Of a stretch of DNA of 46,447 bases, positions 19,845 through 31,762 are shown piece by piece. The stretch's first letter is position 1, and every line of letters begins with the position of its first letter. The notes beneath the pieces are model-generated. The model saw only the letters and a program-made list of their open reading frames with translations, did not search any database and was not told where the DNA came from. Origin of the DNA: Actinomycetota bacterium (GTDB lineage: Bacteria > Actinomycetota > Acidimicrobiia > IMCC26256 > PALSA-555). The DNA lies in assembly GCA_016870245.1 (NCBI GenBank), contig VGCA01000003.1, positions 1 to 46,447 on the forward strand. Direction: 5' to 3'. A program made the translations under genes and the position numbers.

Positions 19845-20983
19845 TGGAGCTCGCACACACCCCCGACGACCAGATCTTCCGCGAGGAGCTGCGCGGATGG
19901 CTGGTCGAGCACGCACCGCCCCCTCCGCCACCGGAGGTCGGCCCGGCGCTGCGCGCGCGCGACGTCGCCTGGCAGCGGTCGCTGTTCGATGCCGGATACG
20001 CCGGGATCACCTGGCCGCGCGAGTACGGCGGCCGCGGGCTCACCCTGACCCAGCAGATGATCTGGTACGAGGAGACCGCGCGGGCCGGGATCTCGCACGT
20101 GAACTCGCTGTTCGTCGGCGTGAGCCACGCCGGGCCCACGATCATCGCCTGCGGCACCGACGAGCAGAAGGCCCGGTGGCTCCCGCCGATCCTGCGCGGC
20201 GACGCGATCTGGTGCCAGGGGTTCTCGGAGCCGGATGCCGGCTCCGACCTCGCGTCGCTGCGGACCACCGCCGAGCGCGACGGCGACGACCTCGTGCTCA
20301 ACGGCGTGAAGATCTGGACCAGCTACGCGCAGATCGCCGACCACCAGGAGATGCTCGTCCGCACCGACCCCGACGCGCCCAAGCACCAGGGCATCACGTG
20401 GCTCGTGTGCGACATGCGCCAGCCCGGCATCGAGATCCGCCCGATCCGCACCCTCGTGCGCGAGTCGCACTTCTGCGAGGTGCACTACCACGACGTGCGC
20501 GTCCCGATCGCCGACGTCGTCGGCGCGCTCCACGACGGCTGGCGCGTCGCGCGGGCCACCCTCGCCTACGAGCACGGCATCGCCAACCTCGGCCAGCAGA
20601 TCCGGATGTCGCGCACGGTCGAGCAGATCGTCGAGACGGCGCGGGCCCGGGGCTGCGACGACGCCATGTGGGCGCGGATCGCCGACGCGCGCGCCGACGT
20701 CGCCTCGTTGCGGGCGATGACCGCGCTCATGGTGTCGCGCATCTCCCGCGAAGACCTCCCGGGTCCGGAAGGCTCCCTGGTCAAGCTCCGCTACGGAGAG
20801 GTGAGCCAACGGATCCACGAGCTCGGCGTCGATGTCCTCGGCGTCGACGGGCTCGAGTTCGTCGCCGACGACCACGCGCTGACCTACGGGTACCTGGCGA
20901 GCCTGGCCGCGACCATCGGGGGCGGCACGTCCGAGATCCAGCGCGACATCGTCGCCGAACGGCTCCTCGGGCTCCCCCGGTGA
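19844..20983 (+). CDS. Acyl-CoA dehydrogenase (FadE29-like subunit)
   Basis: This 379-residue FAD enzyme has QGFSEPDAGSDLASLRT, the flavin loop, LNGVKIWTSYAQ, the FCEVHYHDVRVP beta-domain end and the C-terminal GGGTSEIQRDIVAERLLGLPR (two adjoining motifs). Glu243 in YEHGIAN falls where catalytic glutamates of this subfamily lie. It is followed 19 bases on by a smaller acyl-CoA dehydrogenase, as in the alpha2beta2 FadE28/FadE29 enzymes of mycobacterial steroid side-chain oxidation. The ATG overlaps the recombinase stop (TGATG). The substrate is unknown; a CoA thioester of a bulky ring-bearing acid is an inference from context. Confidence 0.88.
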
Positions 20984-21002
20984 CCGGGAGGCGCGACCGC
21001 TG

Positions 21003-21950
21003 ATGGACCTGCTCCCCGGTCCGACCGAGGACGCCGCGGTCGCGCGGGTCCGTCCGCTCCTCGATGCGCACCTCGGCGCGGTCGCGTGGGGCCGGCGCCT
21101 GCGCGACGACGAGCCGGTGCCGCCCGACGTGATCGCCCGGCTCTCGGCCGCCGCGGGTCGTGCCGCCGGTGTCACCGACGCCACCGTCGTCGCGGTCGAG
21201 CTCGGGCGCACCCTCGCGCCGATCGAGGTGCTCACCGCGATGGTCGCGGGGGCTCCCGCCGCGGCGGCCGTGCCCCACCCCGCGGGAGGGTTCACGCTGT
21301 TCGGACCGCACGACGCCGCGGTCGTGGTCGTGTGGGGAGACGAGGCCGTCGGTCTCACGGACCCACCCACCACCGTGGACACCCGCGCGTGCCTCGACCC
21401 CACGACGCCCATGGCCCGGGCCACGCTCACCGAGGGACGGGCGCTCGACGGCGCCGCTGCGGCGCGCAGCCGCAGCATCCTGGCCGGCTACCTCGCCGGC
21501 CTGGCCCGCGGCGCGCAGGACCTCGCGGTCGAGCACGCGAAGACCCGCGTCCAGTTCGACCGTCCGATCGGAGCCAACCAGGCGGTGAAGCACGCGCTGG
21601 CCGAGTGCGCGACGCGCACCGAGGCCGCCTGGGCCACCGTCCTCTACGGCGCCACCGCGCTCGCCGAGCAACACCCCGAACCGCACTTCTGGCTCGCGGC
21701 CGCGGTCCGCACGGCCACCGCAGCCGCCGACGCCAACGCCCGCACGGCGATCCAGGTCCACGGCGGTCGGGGGTACACGCTGGAGTGTCCGGCCCACCTG
21801 TACCTCGCCCGGGCCCGGCTGGTCACCCAGCTCCTCGGCGGGGCCGACCGGATCCGCGCGCAGCTGCTCGGTCGTCGGGCTGATGGACGCGATCTACGAT
21901 CCGGCCATGACTCGCCAGATGCCGGTCGTCGACTACCTCGTGATCGATGA
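21003..21950 (+). CDS. Acyl-CoA dehydrogenase, small subunit (FadE28-like)
   Basis: The 315-residue product is a short and partly degenerate acyl-CoA dehydrogenase. The N-terminal domain is reduced. The C-terminal helical domain is recognisable: YLAGLARGAQDLAVEHAKTR (two adjoining parts), VQFDRPIGANQAVKHALAE and IQVHGGRGYTLECPAHLYLAR in sections. It lacks the usual active-site stretch seen in its neighbour, fitting the non-catalytic partner of a heteromeric enzyme. It starts 19 bases after the larger subunit, and its 3' end overlaps the DUF35 gene by 44 bases. Confidence 0.82.
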   Translation: MDLLPGPTEDAAVARVRPLLDAHLGAVAWGRRLRDDEPVPPDVIARLSAAAGRAAGVTDATVVAVELGRTLAPIEVLTAMVAGAPAAAAVPHPAGGFTLFGPHDAAVVVVWGDEAVGLTDPPTTVDTRACLDPTTPMARATLTEGRALDGAAAARSRSILAGYLAGLARGAQDLAVEHAKTRVQFDRPIGANQAVKHALAECATRTEAAWATVLYGATALAEQHPEPHFWLAAAVRTATAAADANARTAIQVHGGRGYTLECPAHLYLARARLVTQLLGGADRIRAQLLGRRADGRDLRSGHDSPDAGRRLPRDR

Positions 21951-22329
21951 TGGTCCGCCGCACCTCGCGGGCCACCGTTGCGACGAGTGTGGAGCGGTCT
22001 ATCTCGAACGGCGCAACGCGTGCGCGGCCTGCGGTGCGCGGACGTTCTCGCCGACGCGGCTGCCCGCCACCGGCCGGATCGAGTCGTTCACGATCGTGCA
22101 CCGAGGCGCGCCGAAGCACGTCGGGCCGTTCGTGTCGGTGCTCGTGCGGCTCGCCGACGGCACCTTCGTGAAGGCGAACCTGGTGGGGGTGCCGCCCGAG
22201 GCCGACGCCGTCGACTTCGGCGTGCCGGTGCGATTGGTGACCTACGCGGCGGGCACCGACGACGACGGCACCGAGGCGATCGCGTTCGGATTCACGTACG
22301 ACGAGCCGACCGCGCCGGCCGAGGGGTAG
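21907..22329 (+). CDS. Zn-ribbon/OB-fold DUF35 protein (ChsH2 C-terminal-like)
   Basis: The 140-residue protein has a rubredoxin-like ribbon with cysteines in HRCDECGAVY and NACAACGAR, then an OB-fold with GRIESFTIVHRG and GPFVSVLVRLADG. In steroid catabolism, DUF35 domains bind Ltp-type thiolases and deliver acyl-CoA. The gene directly precedes such a thiolase by nine bases. The MaoC hydratase domain that precedes DUF35 in ChsH2 is absent. The ATG at 21907 has a TACGAT -10 box six bases before it; an ATG at 21883 in frame would add eight residues. The start is uncertain. Confidence 0.82.
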   Translation: MTRQMPVVDYLVIDDGPPHLAGHRCDECGAVYLERRNACAACGARTFSPTRLPATGRIESFTIVHRGAPKHVGPFVSVLVRLADGTFVKANLVGVPPEADAVDFGVPVRLVTYAAGTDDDGTEAIAFGFTYDEPTAPAEG

Positions 22330-22338
22330 GAGCACGCG

Positions 22339-23538
22339 ATGAGTGACGACATCTGGATCATCGGCACGGCGATGACGCCGATCCGCCGCCACCTCGACCG
22401 CGACGTCCTCGACCTCGCCGTCGAGGCGAGCCTCGGCGCGCTCGACGACGCCGGCGTGACGATGCGCGACATGCAGGTGATGGCGGTCGGGAGCCAGTTC
22501 GAGCCGTTCACGTTCGGCCAGGACGTGCAGAAGCAGATCGGCCAGACGGGGATCCCCCTCTACAACGTGCACAACGCGTGCGCGACGGGCGCCACGGCGG
22601 TGCGGTCCGTGCTCATGGAGATCCGGGCCGGTGAGGCCGACATGGGCCTCGCGCTCGGGGTCGAGAAGATGACGGGCAGCTCGCCGCCGTACCGCATGAC
22701 CCCGCCCAAGGCCGGGAAGGTGTTCGAGCCCGAGGGCCGCGACGGCCACGTGCTGGCGACCGAGGGCGTGCTCGGGACCGGGCAGATGTTCGGCGTGTTC
22801 GCTCAGACGGGCACCGACTACGCGCGCCGCCACGGCGGCGTGGGCTTCGAGCAGTTCGCCAAGGTGGCCGAGAAGAACCATGCGCACTCGACGCTGAACC
22901 AGCTCGCCCAGTACCAGCGGCCGTACAGCCTCGACGAGATCATGAACGCCGAGATGCTCGCCTACCCCAACACGCTGCCGATGTCCTGCCCCACCGGCGA
23001 CGGCGCCGCCGCGGTGGTGCTGGTGTCCGACGCCAAGCTCCGCTCCCTCGACCCCGACGTGCGCCGACGTGCCGTGAAGATCTCCGCGGCGGTCATGACC
23101 ACCGACCCCTACGACCCCAGCGGCTTCGCCCACCCCGACGTCAACACCCTCACCCGCAACGCCGCCGACCGGGCCTACGAGCAGGCCGGCATCGGGCCCG
23201 AGGACCTCGACCTCGTCGAGCTGCACGACTGCTTCGCCACCGCCGAGCTCGTCCACTACGACAACCTGCGCCTGTGCGCGCCGGGTGGCGCCGGGGAGTG
23301 GATCGACCGCCGGGCCCCGTGGCGCGACGGCGAGCTCCCCGTCAACGTGAGCGGCGGGCTCATCTCCAAGGGCCACCCGATCGGCGCCACCGGCGTGGCC
23401 AACCTCTACGAGGTGGCCACGCACCTGCGGGGCGAGGCCGGCGACCGCCAGATCGAGGGCGCCCGCGTGGGCCTCACCCACGTGATCGGGCTCGGCTCGG
23501 TGTGCGTCGTGCACATCCTCGAGCGCGCCGCGTCCTGA
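22339..23538 (+). CDS. Thiolase/lipid-transfer-type acetyltransferase (SCP-x/Ltp family)
   Basis: The 399-residue thiolase-superfamily enzyme has Cys81 in HNACATGATA at the nucleophile position, ELHDCFATAE (His296) and SKGHPIGATG (His346). The last thiolase loop reads GLGSVCVVHIL rather than CxGxG, as in SCP-x thiolases and Ltp aldolases. The partner is probably the DUF35 protein encoded nine bases upstream. Retention of the cysteine favours thiolysis or condensation over the retro-aldol chemistry of Ltp2, but this is an inference. TAGGAG precedes the ATG. Confidence 0.88.
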   Translation: MSDDIWIIGTAMTPIRRHLDRDVLDLAVEASLGALDDAGVTMRDMQVMAVGSQFEPFTFGQDVQKQIGQTGIPLYNVHNACATGATAVRSVLMEIRAGEADMGLALGVEKMTGSSPPYRMTPPKAGKVFEPEGRDGHVLATEGVLGTGQMFGVFAQTGTDYARRHGGVGFEQFAKVAEKNHAHSTLNQLAQYQRPYSLDEIMNAEMLAYPNTLPMSCPTGDGAAAVVLVSDAKLRSLDPDVRRRAVKISAAVMTTDPYDPSGFAHPDVNTLTRNAADRAYEQAGIGPEDLDLVELHDCFATAELVHYDNLRLCAPGGAGEWIDRRAPWRDGELPVNVSGGLISKGHPIGATGVANLYEVATHLRGEAGDRQIEGARVGLTHVIGLGSVCVVHILERAAS

Positions 23539-23549
23539 GCCCCGGACCG

Positions 23550-24596
23550 ATGGCATCACCCCCGGACCGCGCCGCGGTCGCGGCCGAGCCCCGTCGGCGC
23601 AACCTCTCGCCGTGGGCGTCGTGGTCGCTGCACCTGCGCGCGGTGGTCGACGAGGACCCCTGCCCCGACGCGGCGGACGCGGTGCCCGCGTGGCGCGAGC
23701 GGGTGCGGGCGCGTCTCGCCGAGATGCTCGGGTCCCCGCCGCCGACCGCGCCGCTCGACCCGGAGGTCACCGACGAGGTCGACGCCGGCGACCACGTGCG
23801 CCGGCGGATCCTCTACGACGTGGAGCCGACGATGTCGGTGCCGGCCTACCTGCTCGTCCCGAAGGCGCGCGTCGCCGGGCCCCCGGGCCCGGCCGTGCTC
23901 GCGGTCCACGGCCACGGACCCGGCAAGGAGATGATCTGCGGCCTCACCGGCCCCGCGCAGGAGCACTACGCCCTCCAGCTGGTGCGGCTCGGGTACGTGG
24001 TGCTCGCCCCCGACCTCCGTTGCTTCGGGGAGCGCCAGGACCCGCAGTGGTCACCCGAGGTGCACAAGTACGACTGCGACTGGAACCTGGTCGCCGCGAC
24101 CATGGCCGGCGCGGTCCCGCTCGCCCAGAACCTCTGGGATCTGCAGCGCAGCGTCGACCTGCTGGTCGCACACCCCCTCGTCGACCCCGCTCGGATCGCG
24201 GTGGCCGGCCTCTCCTACGGCGCGACGATGTCGCTGTTCCTCGCCGCGACCGACGACCGGATCGGCGCCGCGATCGTGTCGGGCTACCTGTCGAGCTGGC
24301 GGGCGGCGCACTCGGTGCCGTGGAACCTGTGCGGCTCGCAGGTGCTGCCGGGCCAGCTCGGGCGGCTCGAGCACCTCGACGTCGCGTCGCTGGTCGCGCC
24401 GCGACCGATCCTGGTGGAGTCGGGCACCGACGATCTGTTGTTCCCGGTCGACGCGGCGCGCGCGACGGTCGCGTCGCTGCGGCGGGTGTATGCCGCGCTC
24501 GGCGCCGACCCCGACCGCGTCGAGCACGACGTGTTCGAGGGCGGACACCGGTGGCACGGCACGCGCACGGAGGCGTTCCTCGAGACCGCTTGGTAG
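23550..24596 (+). CDS. Alpha/beta hydrolase (dienelactone-hydrolase-like esterase)
   Basis: The 348-residue protein has a helical N-terminal region of about 90 residues, then a hydrolase core: AVLAVHGHGPGKEM, the nucleophile elbow GLSYGATMS, the acid in ESGTDDLLFP and the histidine in EGGHRWHG. The long N-terminus and conserved DLRCFGER resemble the abhydrolase_7/acetyl-xylan-esterase-like group. It starts 12 bases after the thiolase gene and probably shares its transcript. The GH4 enzyme follows. Its substrate is unknown; ester or conjugate removal is a guess. Confidence 0.82.
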   Translation: MASPPDRAAVAAEPRRRNLSPWASWSLHLRAVVDEDPCPDAADAVPAWRERVRARLAEMLGSPPPTAPLDPEVTDEVDAGDHVRRRILYDVEPTMSVPAYLLVPKARVAGPPGPAVLAVHGHGPGKEMICGLTGPAQEHYALQLVRLGYVVLAPDLRCFGERQDPQWSPEVHKYDCDWNLVAATMAGAVPLAQNLWDLQRSVDLLVAHPLVDPARIAVAGLSYGATMSLFLAATDDRIGAAIVSGYLSSWRAAHSVPWNLCGSQVLPGQLGRLEHLDVASLVAPRPILVESGTDDLLFPVDAARATVASLRRVYAALGADPDRVEHDVFEGGHRWHGTRTEAFLETAW

Positions 24597-24599
24597 GTT
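24594..24599 (+). promoter_or_regulatory. -10 box (TAGGTT) that includes the hydrolase stop codon
   Basis: The hydrolase stop TAG is the first half of TAGGTT, which ends eight bases before the GH4 ATG. This gives a possible leaderless promoter for the GH4 gene. Confidence 0.35.
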
Positions 24600-24607
24600 C
24601 CGCCGCC

Positions 24608-25975
24608 ATGGCGCCGCGCATCGTGTTCGTCGGTGGTGGGTCCTACCAGTGGACCCCCAAGCTCCTGCTCGACATCGCCGACACCCCGAGCCTCGCCGAG
24701 GCGGAGATCGTCATCGAGGACATCGACCCCCGGCCGATCCCCGACCTCGTCGACTTCGTCCATCACATCGCCCGCGTGCGCGGGGTGGGACTCCGCGCCA
24801 CCGGCACGACCGATCAGCGCGCCGCGCTCGAGGGCGCCGATCACGTCGTCGTGTGCATCTCGACCGGCGCGTTGGACTCGATGCAGCACGACCTCGCGAT
24901 CCCCGAGCGCTACGGCATCCGGCAGTCGGTGGGCGACACCGTCGGGCCCGGTGGGATCATGCGGGGCCTGCGCAACATCCCGGTGATGCTCGGCATCGCC
25001 CGCGACATGGAGGACATCTGTCCCGACGCGTGGCTGCTCAACCTCACCAACCCCATGACCACGCTCACGCGAGCAGTCCTCCGCGAGACGTCGGTGACCG
25101 CCATCGGCCTGTGCCACGAGGTGACCATCGCGCTCTACACCCTGTCGCAGATCCTCGGCTGCGACCCGCGCGCGATGGACCCGACCGTCGCCGGGGTCAA
25201 CCACCTGCCCTTCATCACCGCCCTCGACGTCGACGGCGAGGACGGCCTCGCCTTGCTGCGCGACGTGCTGAGCGACCCCGACGCACGGGCCCGCCCCCTC
25301 GCGATCCGCGGCATCACCGGACACGAAGCGGTGAGCGCCGGCGGGTCGTTCACCGTCGGCTCGCTGCTCGCGTCGAACCGCGTGAAGGTCGAGCTGTTCG
25401 AACGTTTCGGTGTGCTCCCCGCGGCCGGCGACCGTCACCTCGTCGAGTTCTTCCCCGGGTTCCTCACCGAGGAGAGCGACTGGGGCGCCCGCTGGGGCGT
25501 GCACCTCACGAGCGTCGACGACCGGCGCCAGTGGCTCGCCCACTTCGTGCGCGAGTTCGATCGACTCCGCGGCACCGATGACATCCCCCGCGAGCCGAGC
25601 GGCGAGATGGTGGCCGCGATCGTCGACTCCCGCCTGCGCGACCGGGCGCGGGAGGTCCCGCTCAACATCGCCAACCACGGGCAGGTCCCCGACCTCCCCG
25701 CCGACGTCGTGGTCGAGAGCATGGTGACCGTCGACGCGCGCGGGACCCGCGGTCGCGACGTCACGCCGCTCCCGACGGTGCTCACCGAGCAGGTCCGCCG
25801 CGTCAGCGCCGCGCAGGAGCTCGTCGTCGAGGCGGCCGTGTCCGGCGACCGGGCCCTGGTCCGCGACGCGCTGCTCCTCGACCCCCTCGCCGGGCGCATC
25901 GACTACGACGCCCTCGGGCGCATGGCCGACGACCTGCTCGACGCCACCGCGGCCTGGCTCCCCCAGTTCGCCTGA
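24608..25975 (+). CDS. Glycoside hydrolase family 4 protein (alpha-glucosidase/galacturonidase-like)
   Basis: The 455-residue protein opens with the NAD-binding FVGGGSYQWTPKLL and has NLTNPMTTLTRA, Cys169 in GLCHE and His199 in GVNHLPF. These are the metal ligands and substrate loops of family 4, whose members hydrolyse glycosides through an NAD/Mn oxidation-elimination path. The length fits the family. No sugar transporter or repressor is visible nearby, which is unusual for GH4. The setting inside a lipid/aromatic catabolic cluster suggests a glycoside or glucuronide conjugate as substrate, an inference. Confidence 0.9.
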   Translation: MAPRIVFVGGGSYQWTPKLLLDIADTPSLAEAEIVIEDIDPRPIPDLVDFVHHIARVRGVGLRATGTTDQRAALEGADHVVVCISTGALDSMQHDLAIPERYGIRQSVGDTVGPGGIMRGLRNIPVMLGIARDMEDICPDAWLLNLTNPMTTLTRAVLRETSVTAIGLCHEVTIALYTLSQILGCDPRAMDPTVAGVNHLPFITALDVDGEDGLALLRDVLSDPDARARPLAIRGITGHEAVSAGGSFTVGSLLASNRVKVELFERFGVLPAAGDRHLVEFFPGFLTEESDWGARWGVHLTSVDDRRQWLAHFVREFDRLRGTDDIPREPSGEMVAAIVDSRLRDRAREVPLNIANHGQVPDLPADVVVESMVTVDARGTRGRDVTPLPTVLTEQVRRVSAAQELVVEAAVSGDRALVRDALLLDPLAGRIDYDALGRMADDLLDATAAWLPQFA

Positions 25976-25976
25976 G

Positions 25977-25993
25977 CCGCCGCCCTGCGGCGG
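25977..25993. terminator. Hairpin after the GH4 gene
   Basis: Perfect 7-bp arms CCGCCGC and GCGGCGG with a CCT loop begin one base after the stop. There is no T-tract. Confidence 0.5.
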
Positions 25994-26049
25994 GGCGACC
26001 GGCGCGGGATGCGGGCGCACGCACACCGGGTGCCCGCCGGGGGCTCGCC

Positions 26050-26078
26050 TTGAATGTCCCCGACATCCGGGCCAACAT
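26050..26078 (+). promoter_or_regulatory. Promoter TTGAAT-N17-CAACAT before the amidohydrolase
   Basis: A -35-like TTGAAT (26050-26055) and a -10-like CAACAT (26073-26078) are spaced by exactly 17 bases, about 55 bases before the ATG at 26133. This is one of the few places in the window with both boxes. Confidence 0.4.
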
Positions 26079-26132
26079 GACGGGCACGTCAGATTCACGT
26101 CGGTCGAGCCGACCGTGACGAAGGGACCTCCC

Positions 26133-27290
26133 ATGGGGATCAACGGCTGGCGCGCCGCCGACAGCGACCTGCACGTGATGGAGCCCGCCGATCTGTGGCA
26201 GCGGTACATGGAGCCCGAGTGGGCCCACGCCGCGCCGATCGGCACCACCGAGATGGTGCGCGACATGCGGGTGCGGGTGAAGAACCACACGATGCTGCGC
26301 ATGGGCCGGGCCCGCCCGCGCGCCGGTGCCGTCACCGCGTGGTCGAAGGAGCAGGACAACGTCTACGCGCGCGCCGAGGCGGCCGGCTGGGATCCCGCGT
26401 CGCAGATCCAGGCGATGGACGACGAGGGCCTCGATGTCGCGGTGCTGTTCCCCAGCCGCGGCCTGTTCGTGCTCGGCCTCGACAGCGTCGAGCAGATGGG
26501 CGCCGACGGGCTCGAGGGTGACTACGCCGCCGCCATCGCGCGCGCGTACAACAACTGGATGGCCGACTTCGTGAAGGAGGACCCGAAGCGGATGTTCGGC
26601 GCCGGCCTCATCGCGCCGCACGACCCGAAGCTCGCGGCCGACGAGGTGAAGCGCTGCGTGGAGGAGCTGGGCTTCGTCACGGTCATGCTCCACCCGGGCC
26701 ACGTGAACCGCCGCCCGTGGCACCACCCCGAGTACGACCAGATCTGGGCCGCCTGCGAGCGCCTCGACATCCCCATCAGCTTCCACGGTGGCGGGCAGAC
26801 GTACCTGCGTCCCGACTACTCGATGGAGGTGTTCGACAAGCTGATGATGTGGCACGTCTTCAACCAGCCGCTCGGCATCCAGGCGGTGCTCACCGCGTTC
26901 ACGAGCGGCGGCGTGATCCACCGACACCCCGGTCTGCGGGCCGCGCTGCTCGAGGGCAACTGCGGCTGGGCGCCGTGGTTCGTGCAGCGCCTCGACGAGC
27001 ACTGGGAGTGGGTCGGCGCCATGGACGCGCCCGAGCTCGACCGGCCGCCGTCGGAGTACTTCCTGTCGAACTGCTTCCTCGGCGTGGAGGCCGACGAGGA
27101 CACCGTGAAGTACTACGTCGACGCGTTCGGCGACGACAACCTCGTGTTCTCCACCGACTACCCGCACGGCGACTCGAAGTTCCCCGACGCGCTGAAGGCG
27201 TTCCTGAAGCTGCCGCTGTCCGACGAGTCGAAGCAGAAGATCCTCTGGGACAACTGGGTGCGGATGTACGGCATCGAGGTGGACGCATGA
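26133..27290 (+). CDS. Amidohydrolase family 2 protein
   Basis: The 385-residue TIM-barrel hydrolase starts with AADSDLHVMEPADLW (the DxH metal entry) and carries HPGHVNRRPWHH, ISFHGGGQTYL (metal/substrate histidine), a LEGNCGW segment and the late STDYPHGDSKFP aspartate. The group includes decarboxylases and hydrolases of aromatic and beta-keto acids (ACMSD-like). The ATG at 26133 is preferred because AAGGGA precedes it; a GTG at 26115 is in frame. Its stop overlaps the start of a carboxymuconolactone-decarboxylase-like gene (ATGA), so the two probably act in one ring-degradation step. Confidence 0.88.
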   Translation: MGINGWRAADSDLHVMEPADLWQRYMEPEWAHAAPIGTTEMVRDMRVRVKNHTMLRMGRARPRAGAVTAWSKEQDNVYARAEAAGWDPASQIQAMDDEGLDVAVLFPSRGLFVLGLDSVEQMGADGLEGDYAAAIARAYNNWMADFVKEDPKRMFGAGLIAPHDPKLAADEVKRCVEELGFVTVMLHPGHVNRRPWHHPEYDQIWAACERLDIPISFHGGGQTYLRPDYSMEVFDKLMMWHVFNQPLGIQAVLTAFTSGGVIHRHPGLRAALLEGNCGWAPWFVQRLDEHWEWVGAMDAPELDRPPSEYFLSNCFLGVEADEDTVKYYVDAFGDDNLVFSTDYPHGDSKFPDALKAFLKLPLSDESKQKILWDNWVRMYGIEVDA

Positions 27291-27661
27291 GCGAGGACCT
27301 GGCAGCCGCGGGCAAGGCGGTGCAGGAGCAGCTGTGGGGCCCGATGCCCGGCGGGGGTGGCGGCGGGTTCCCGGCGGCGCGCCTCGCGCCCGACTTCTTC
27401 CCGCTCGTGCAGCAGTTCGCGTTCGGCATGTTCTGGTCCCGTGACGCGCTGGCGGTGAAGCAGCGCAGCCTGGTGACCGTCTCGCAGCTCGCCGCCCTCG
27501 GGAAGACCGACGAGCTCAAGGCCCACCTGCGCGGCGCGCTCAACGTGGGCTGGACCAAGGAGGAGCTCGTGGAGGTCCTCATGCAGACCGCCGTGTACGC
27601 GGGCGTCCCCGCCGCGGTGAACGCGCTCGGCGCCGCCGCCGAGGTCCTCAACCCGGAGTAG
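27287..27661 (+). CDS. Carboxymuconolactone decarboxylase-like protein
   Basis: The 124-residue all-helical protein has RSLVTVSQLAALGKTDELKAH (two parts), LRGALNVGWTKEELVEVLMQT and AVYAGVPAAVNAL, the conserved block of gamma-carboxymuconolactone decarboxylases. The CxxC of AhpD peroxidase relatives is absent, so decarboxylase or ring-processing function is more likely. Family members form hexameric rings. It is coupled by ATGA to the amidohydrolase, with a glycine-rich stretch (GGGGGGFPAARL) near residue 22. Confidence 0.85.
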   Translation: MSEDLAAAGKAVQEQLWGPMPGGGGGGFPAARLAPDFFPLVQQFAFGMFWSRDALAVKQRSLVTVSQLAALGKTDELKAHLRGALNVGWTKEELVEVLMQTAVYAGVPAAVNALGAAAEVLNPE

Positions 27662-27727
27662 CGCCGCGCTGCGACCCGCGACGCCGACCCGGGCGATGCG
27701 CAGGAGCCGCCGGGAGCCGACAGACCG

Positions 27728-29002
27728 CTACCCGATGCGGCGGGTGGGGATGACCGGGACGTCGACGTGCTCCGGCCGGTCGTCGGCGAGCGCGGCGGCC
27801 CGGCGGGAGTAACGCGCCGAGAAGGGGCCGGCGGTGAGACCGTGGAGCACGACGCTCGCGAGCACGGTCGCGGCGACCGCGCCGAGCACGATCTCGCCGC
27901 TGCCGTCCGCGCCCAGGTCGTCGAACGCGAGCAGGCCGAACACGACCGACGCGAGGCCCCGCGGGCCGAACCAACCCACGAACGCGACGGTGGACGGATG
28001 GAGCCGCGACCCGATGCAGGCGATCGCCACCGGGACCATCCGCACCACGGTCAGGCTCAGCACTGCGTAGACCACGGTGCCGGTCGGCGCCGCGTCGAGC
28101 ACGTCGATCAGGAACGCTCCGAACAGGAACCACAGCAGGAGCGACAGCAGCTCACCACCGAGCGCCACGAACGCCATCGACTGCTCCGCCCGCTCCGGCG
28201 CCTCACGGTTCACCGCACCGAAGGCGAGGCCCCCCGCGAACGCGGCCACGAACCCGTTGACGTCGAGCTCCCGCGCACCGGTGAACGCGAGCACCGCGAG
28301 GCCGAGGATCGCGATGGGCACGAACGACTCACCGGCCCAGCCGGTCCGGCGTTCCCGGCCGAGGAGCCAGCCGCCGGCCACGCCCACGGCCACCCCCACC
28401 AGCACCCCGACCACGAGGTCGACCACCGCCTCGCTCGCGTGCTGGTGCACCACGACCTGCGTCGCCTCCACGGCCCCGACGATGAAGAACGTCACGAACG
28501 GGGTGGCGAGGCCGTCGTTGAGCCCGCTCTCCACGTTGAGGGCCCGCCGGATGCGCACCGGCACCCGCTCGTCCTCGACCACCACCGCACCCAGCGCGGC
28601 GTCGGTGGGAGCCAGGGCGGCGCCGATGACCGCCGCCACCCAGGGGTCGAGGCTGGTGAAGCACAGGAGCGCGGCGGCGATGCCGAGGCCGATCGTGAGG
28701 GGCAGGCCGATGCCGAGCAGGCGACCCGGCACGCCGGCATCGCGGCGGAGGCTCCGGACGTTGACCCGGGCGGCGTCGGAGAACAGCACGAGCGCGAGCG
28801 CGAACTCGGCGATCTCGCGCACTGCCGAGCTCCCGGCACCCACGTGGGAGATCCCGAGGACCCCGATCATGACGACGCCCCACGCCACGAAGGCGAGGGG
28901 CGCCGTGATGTTCCATCTGGTGAGGCGGGCCGAGGCGAGACCCCACAGGACGAGGCCCGCGGCGAACACGCACGCCACGCCGAGACCGGAACCCGATTCC
29001 AC
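27728..29002 (-). CDS. Cation:proton antiporter (CPA1-type)
   Basis: The 424-residue membrane protein has about 12 helices with the CPA core APTDAALGAVVVEDERVP, then RIRRALNVESGLNDGLATP, where the ESGLND and GLATP motifs hold ion-binding acids. A later WFGPRGLASVVF matches the conserved arginine helix. It exchanges Na+ or K+ for H+ in family members. The GTG start is at 29002. It is convergent with the decarboxylase-like gene and lies downstream of clpB. The cytoplasmic tail is short. Confidence 0.9.
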   Translation of the reverse strand: MESGSGLGVACVFAAGLVLWGLASARLTRWNITAPLAFVAWGVVMIGVLGISHVGAGSSAVREIAEFALALVLFSDAARVNVRSLRRDAGVPGRLLGIGLPLTIGLGIAAALLCFTSLDPWVAAVIGAALAPTDAALGAVVVEDERVPVRIRRALNVESGLNDGLATPFVTFFIVGAVEATQVVVHQHASEAVVDLVVGVLVGVAVGVAGGWLLGRERRTGWAGESFVPIAILGLAVLAFTGARELDVNGFVAAFAGGLAFGAVNREAPERAEQSMAFVALGGELLSLLLWFLFGAFLIDVLDAAPTGTVVYAVLSLTVVRMVPVAIACIGSRLHPSTVAFVGWFGPRGLASVVFGLLAFDDLGADGSGEIVLGAVAATVLASVVLHGLTAGPFSARYSRRAAALADDRPEHVDVPVIPTRRIG

Positions 29003-29126
29003 GGATCCCGATCCTGACCGATCGACGACGCTCAGGGACGCATGGGCGGCCGGCGAGCGTCCCGCGCCGCACTCAGGGGCGTCGTTCGGTCGCCACGGAG
29101 GTCGGCGAGCGGCGCGCCCGGGACCG

Positions 29127-31703
<2,577 letters not shown>

Positions 31704-31741
31704 GCGCCTGAGTACCTCACGTCTGCCGGGAGTCGGTCAAG

Positions 31742-31762
31742 GTTGACAACGACATTGTCAAC
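31742..31762. promoter_or_regulatory. HAIR-like operator before clpB
   Basis: Perfect 8-bp arms GTTGACAA and TTGTCAAC with a 5-base spacer lie 39 bases before the clpB ATG. The pattern TTGA-N11-TCAA has the same spacing as the HspR site CTTGA-N11-TCAAG. The left arm also carries a TTGACA -35 hexamer. Confidence 0.65.
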
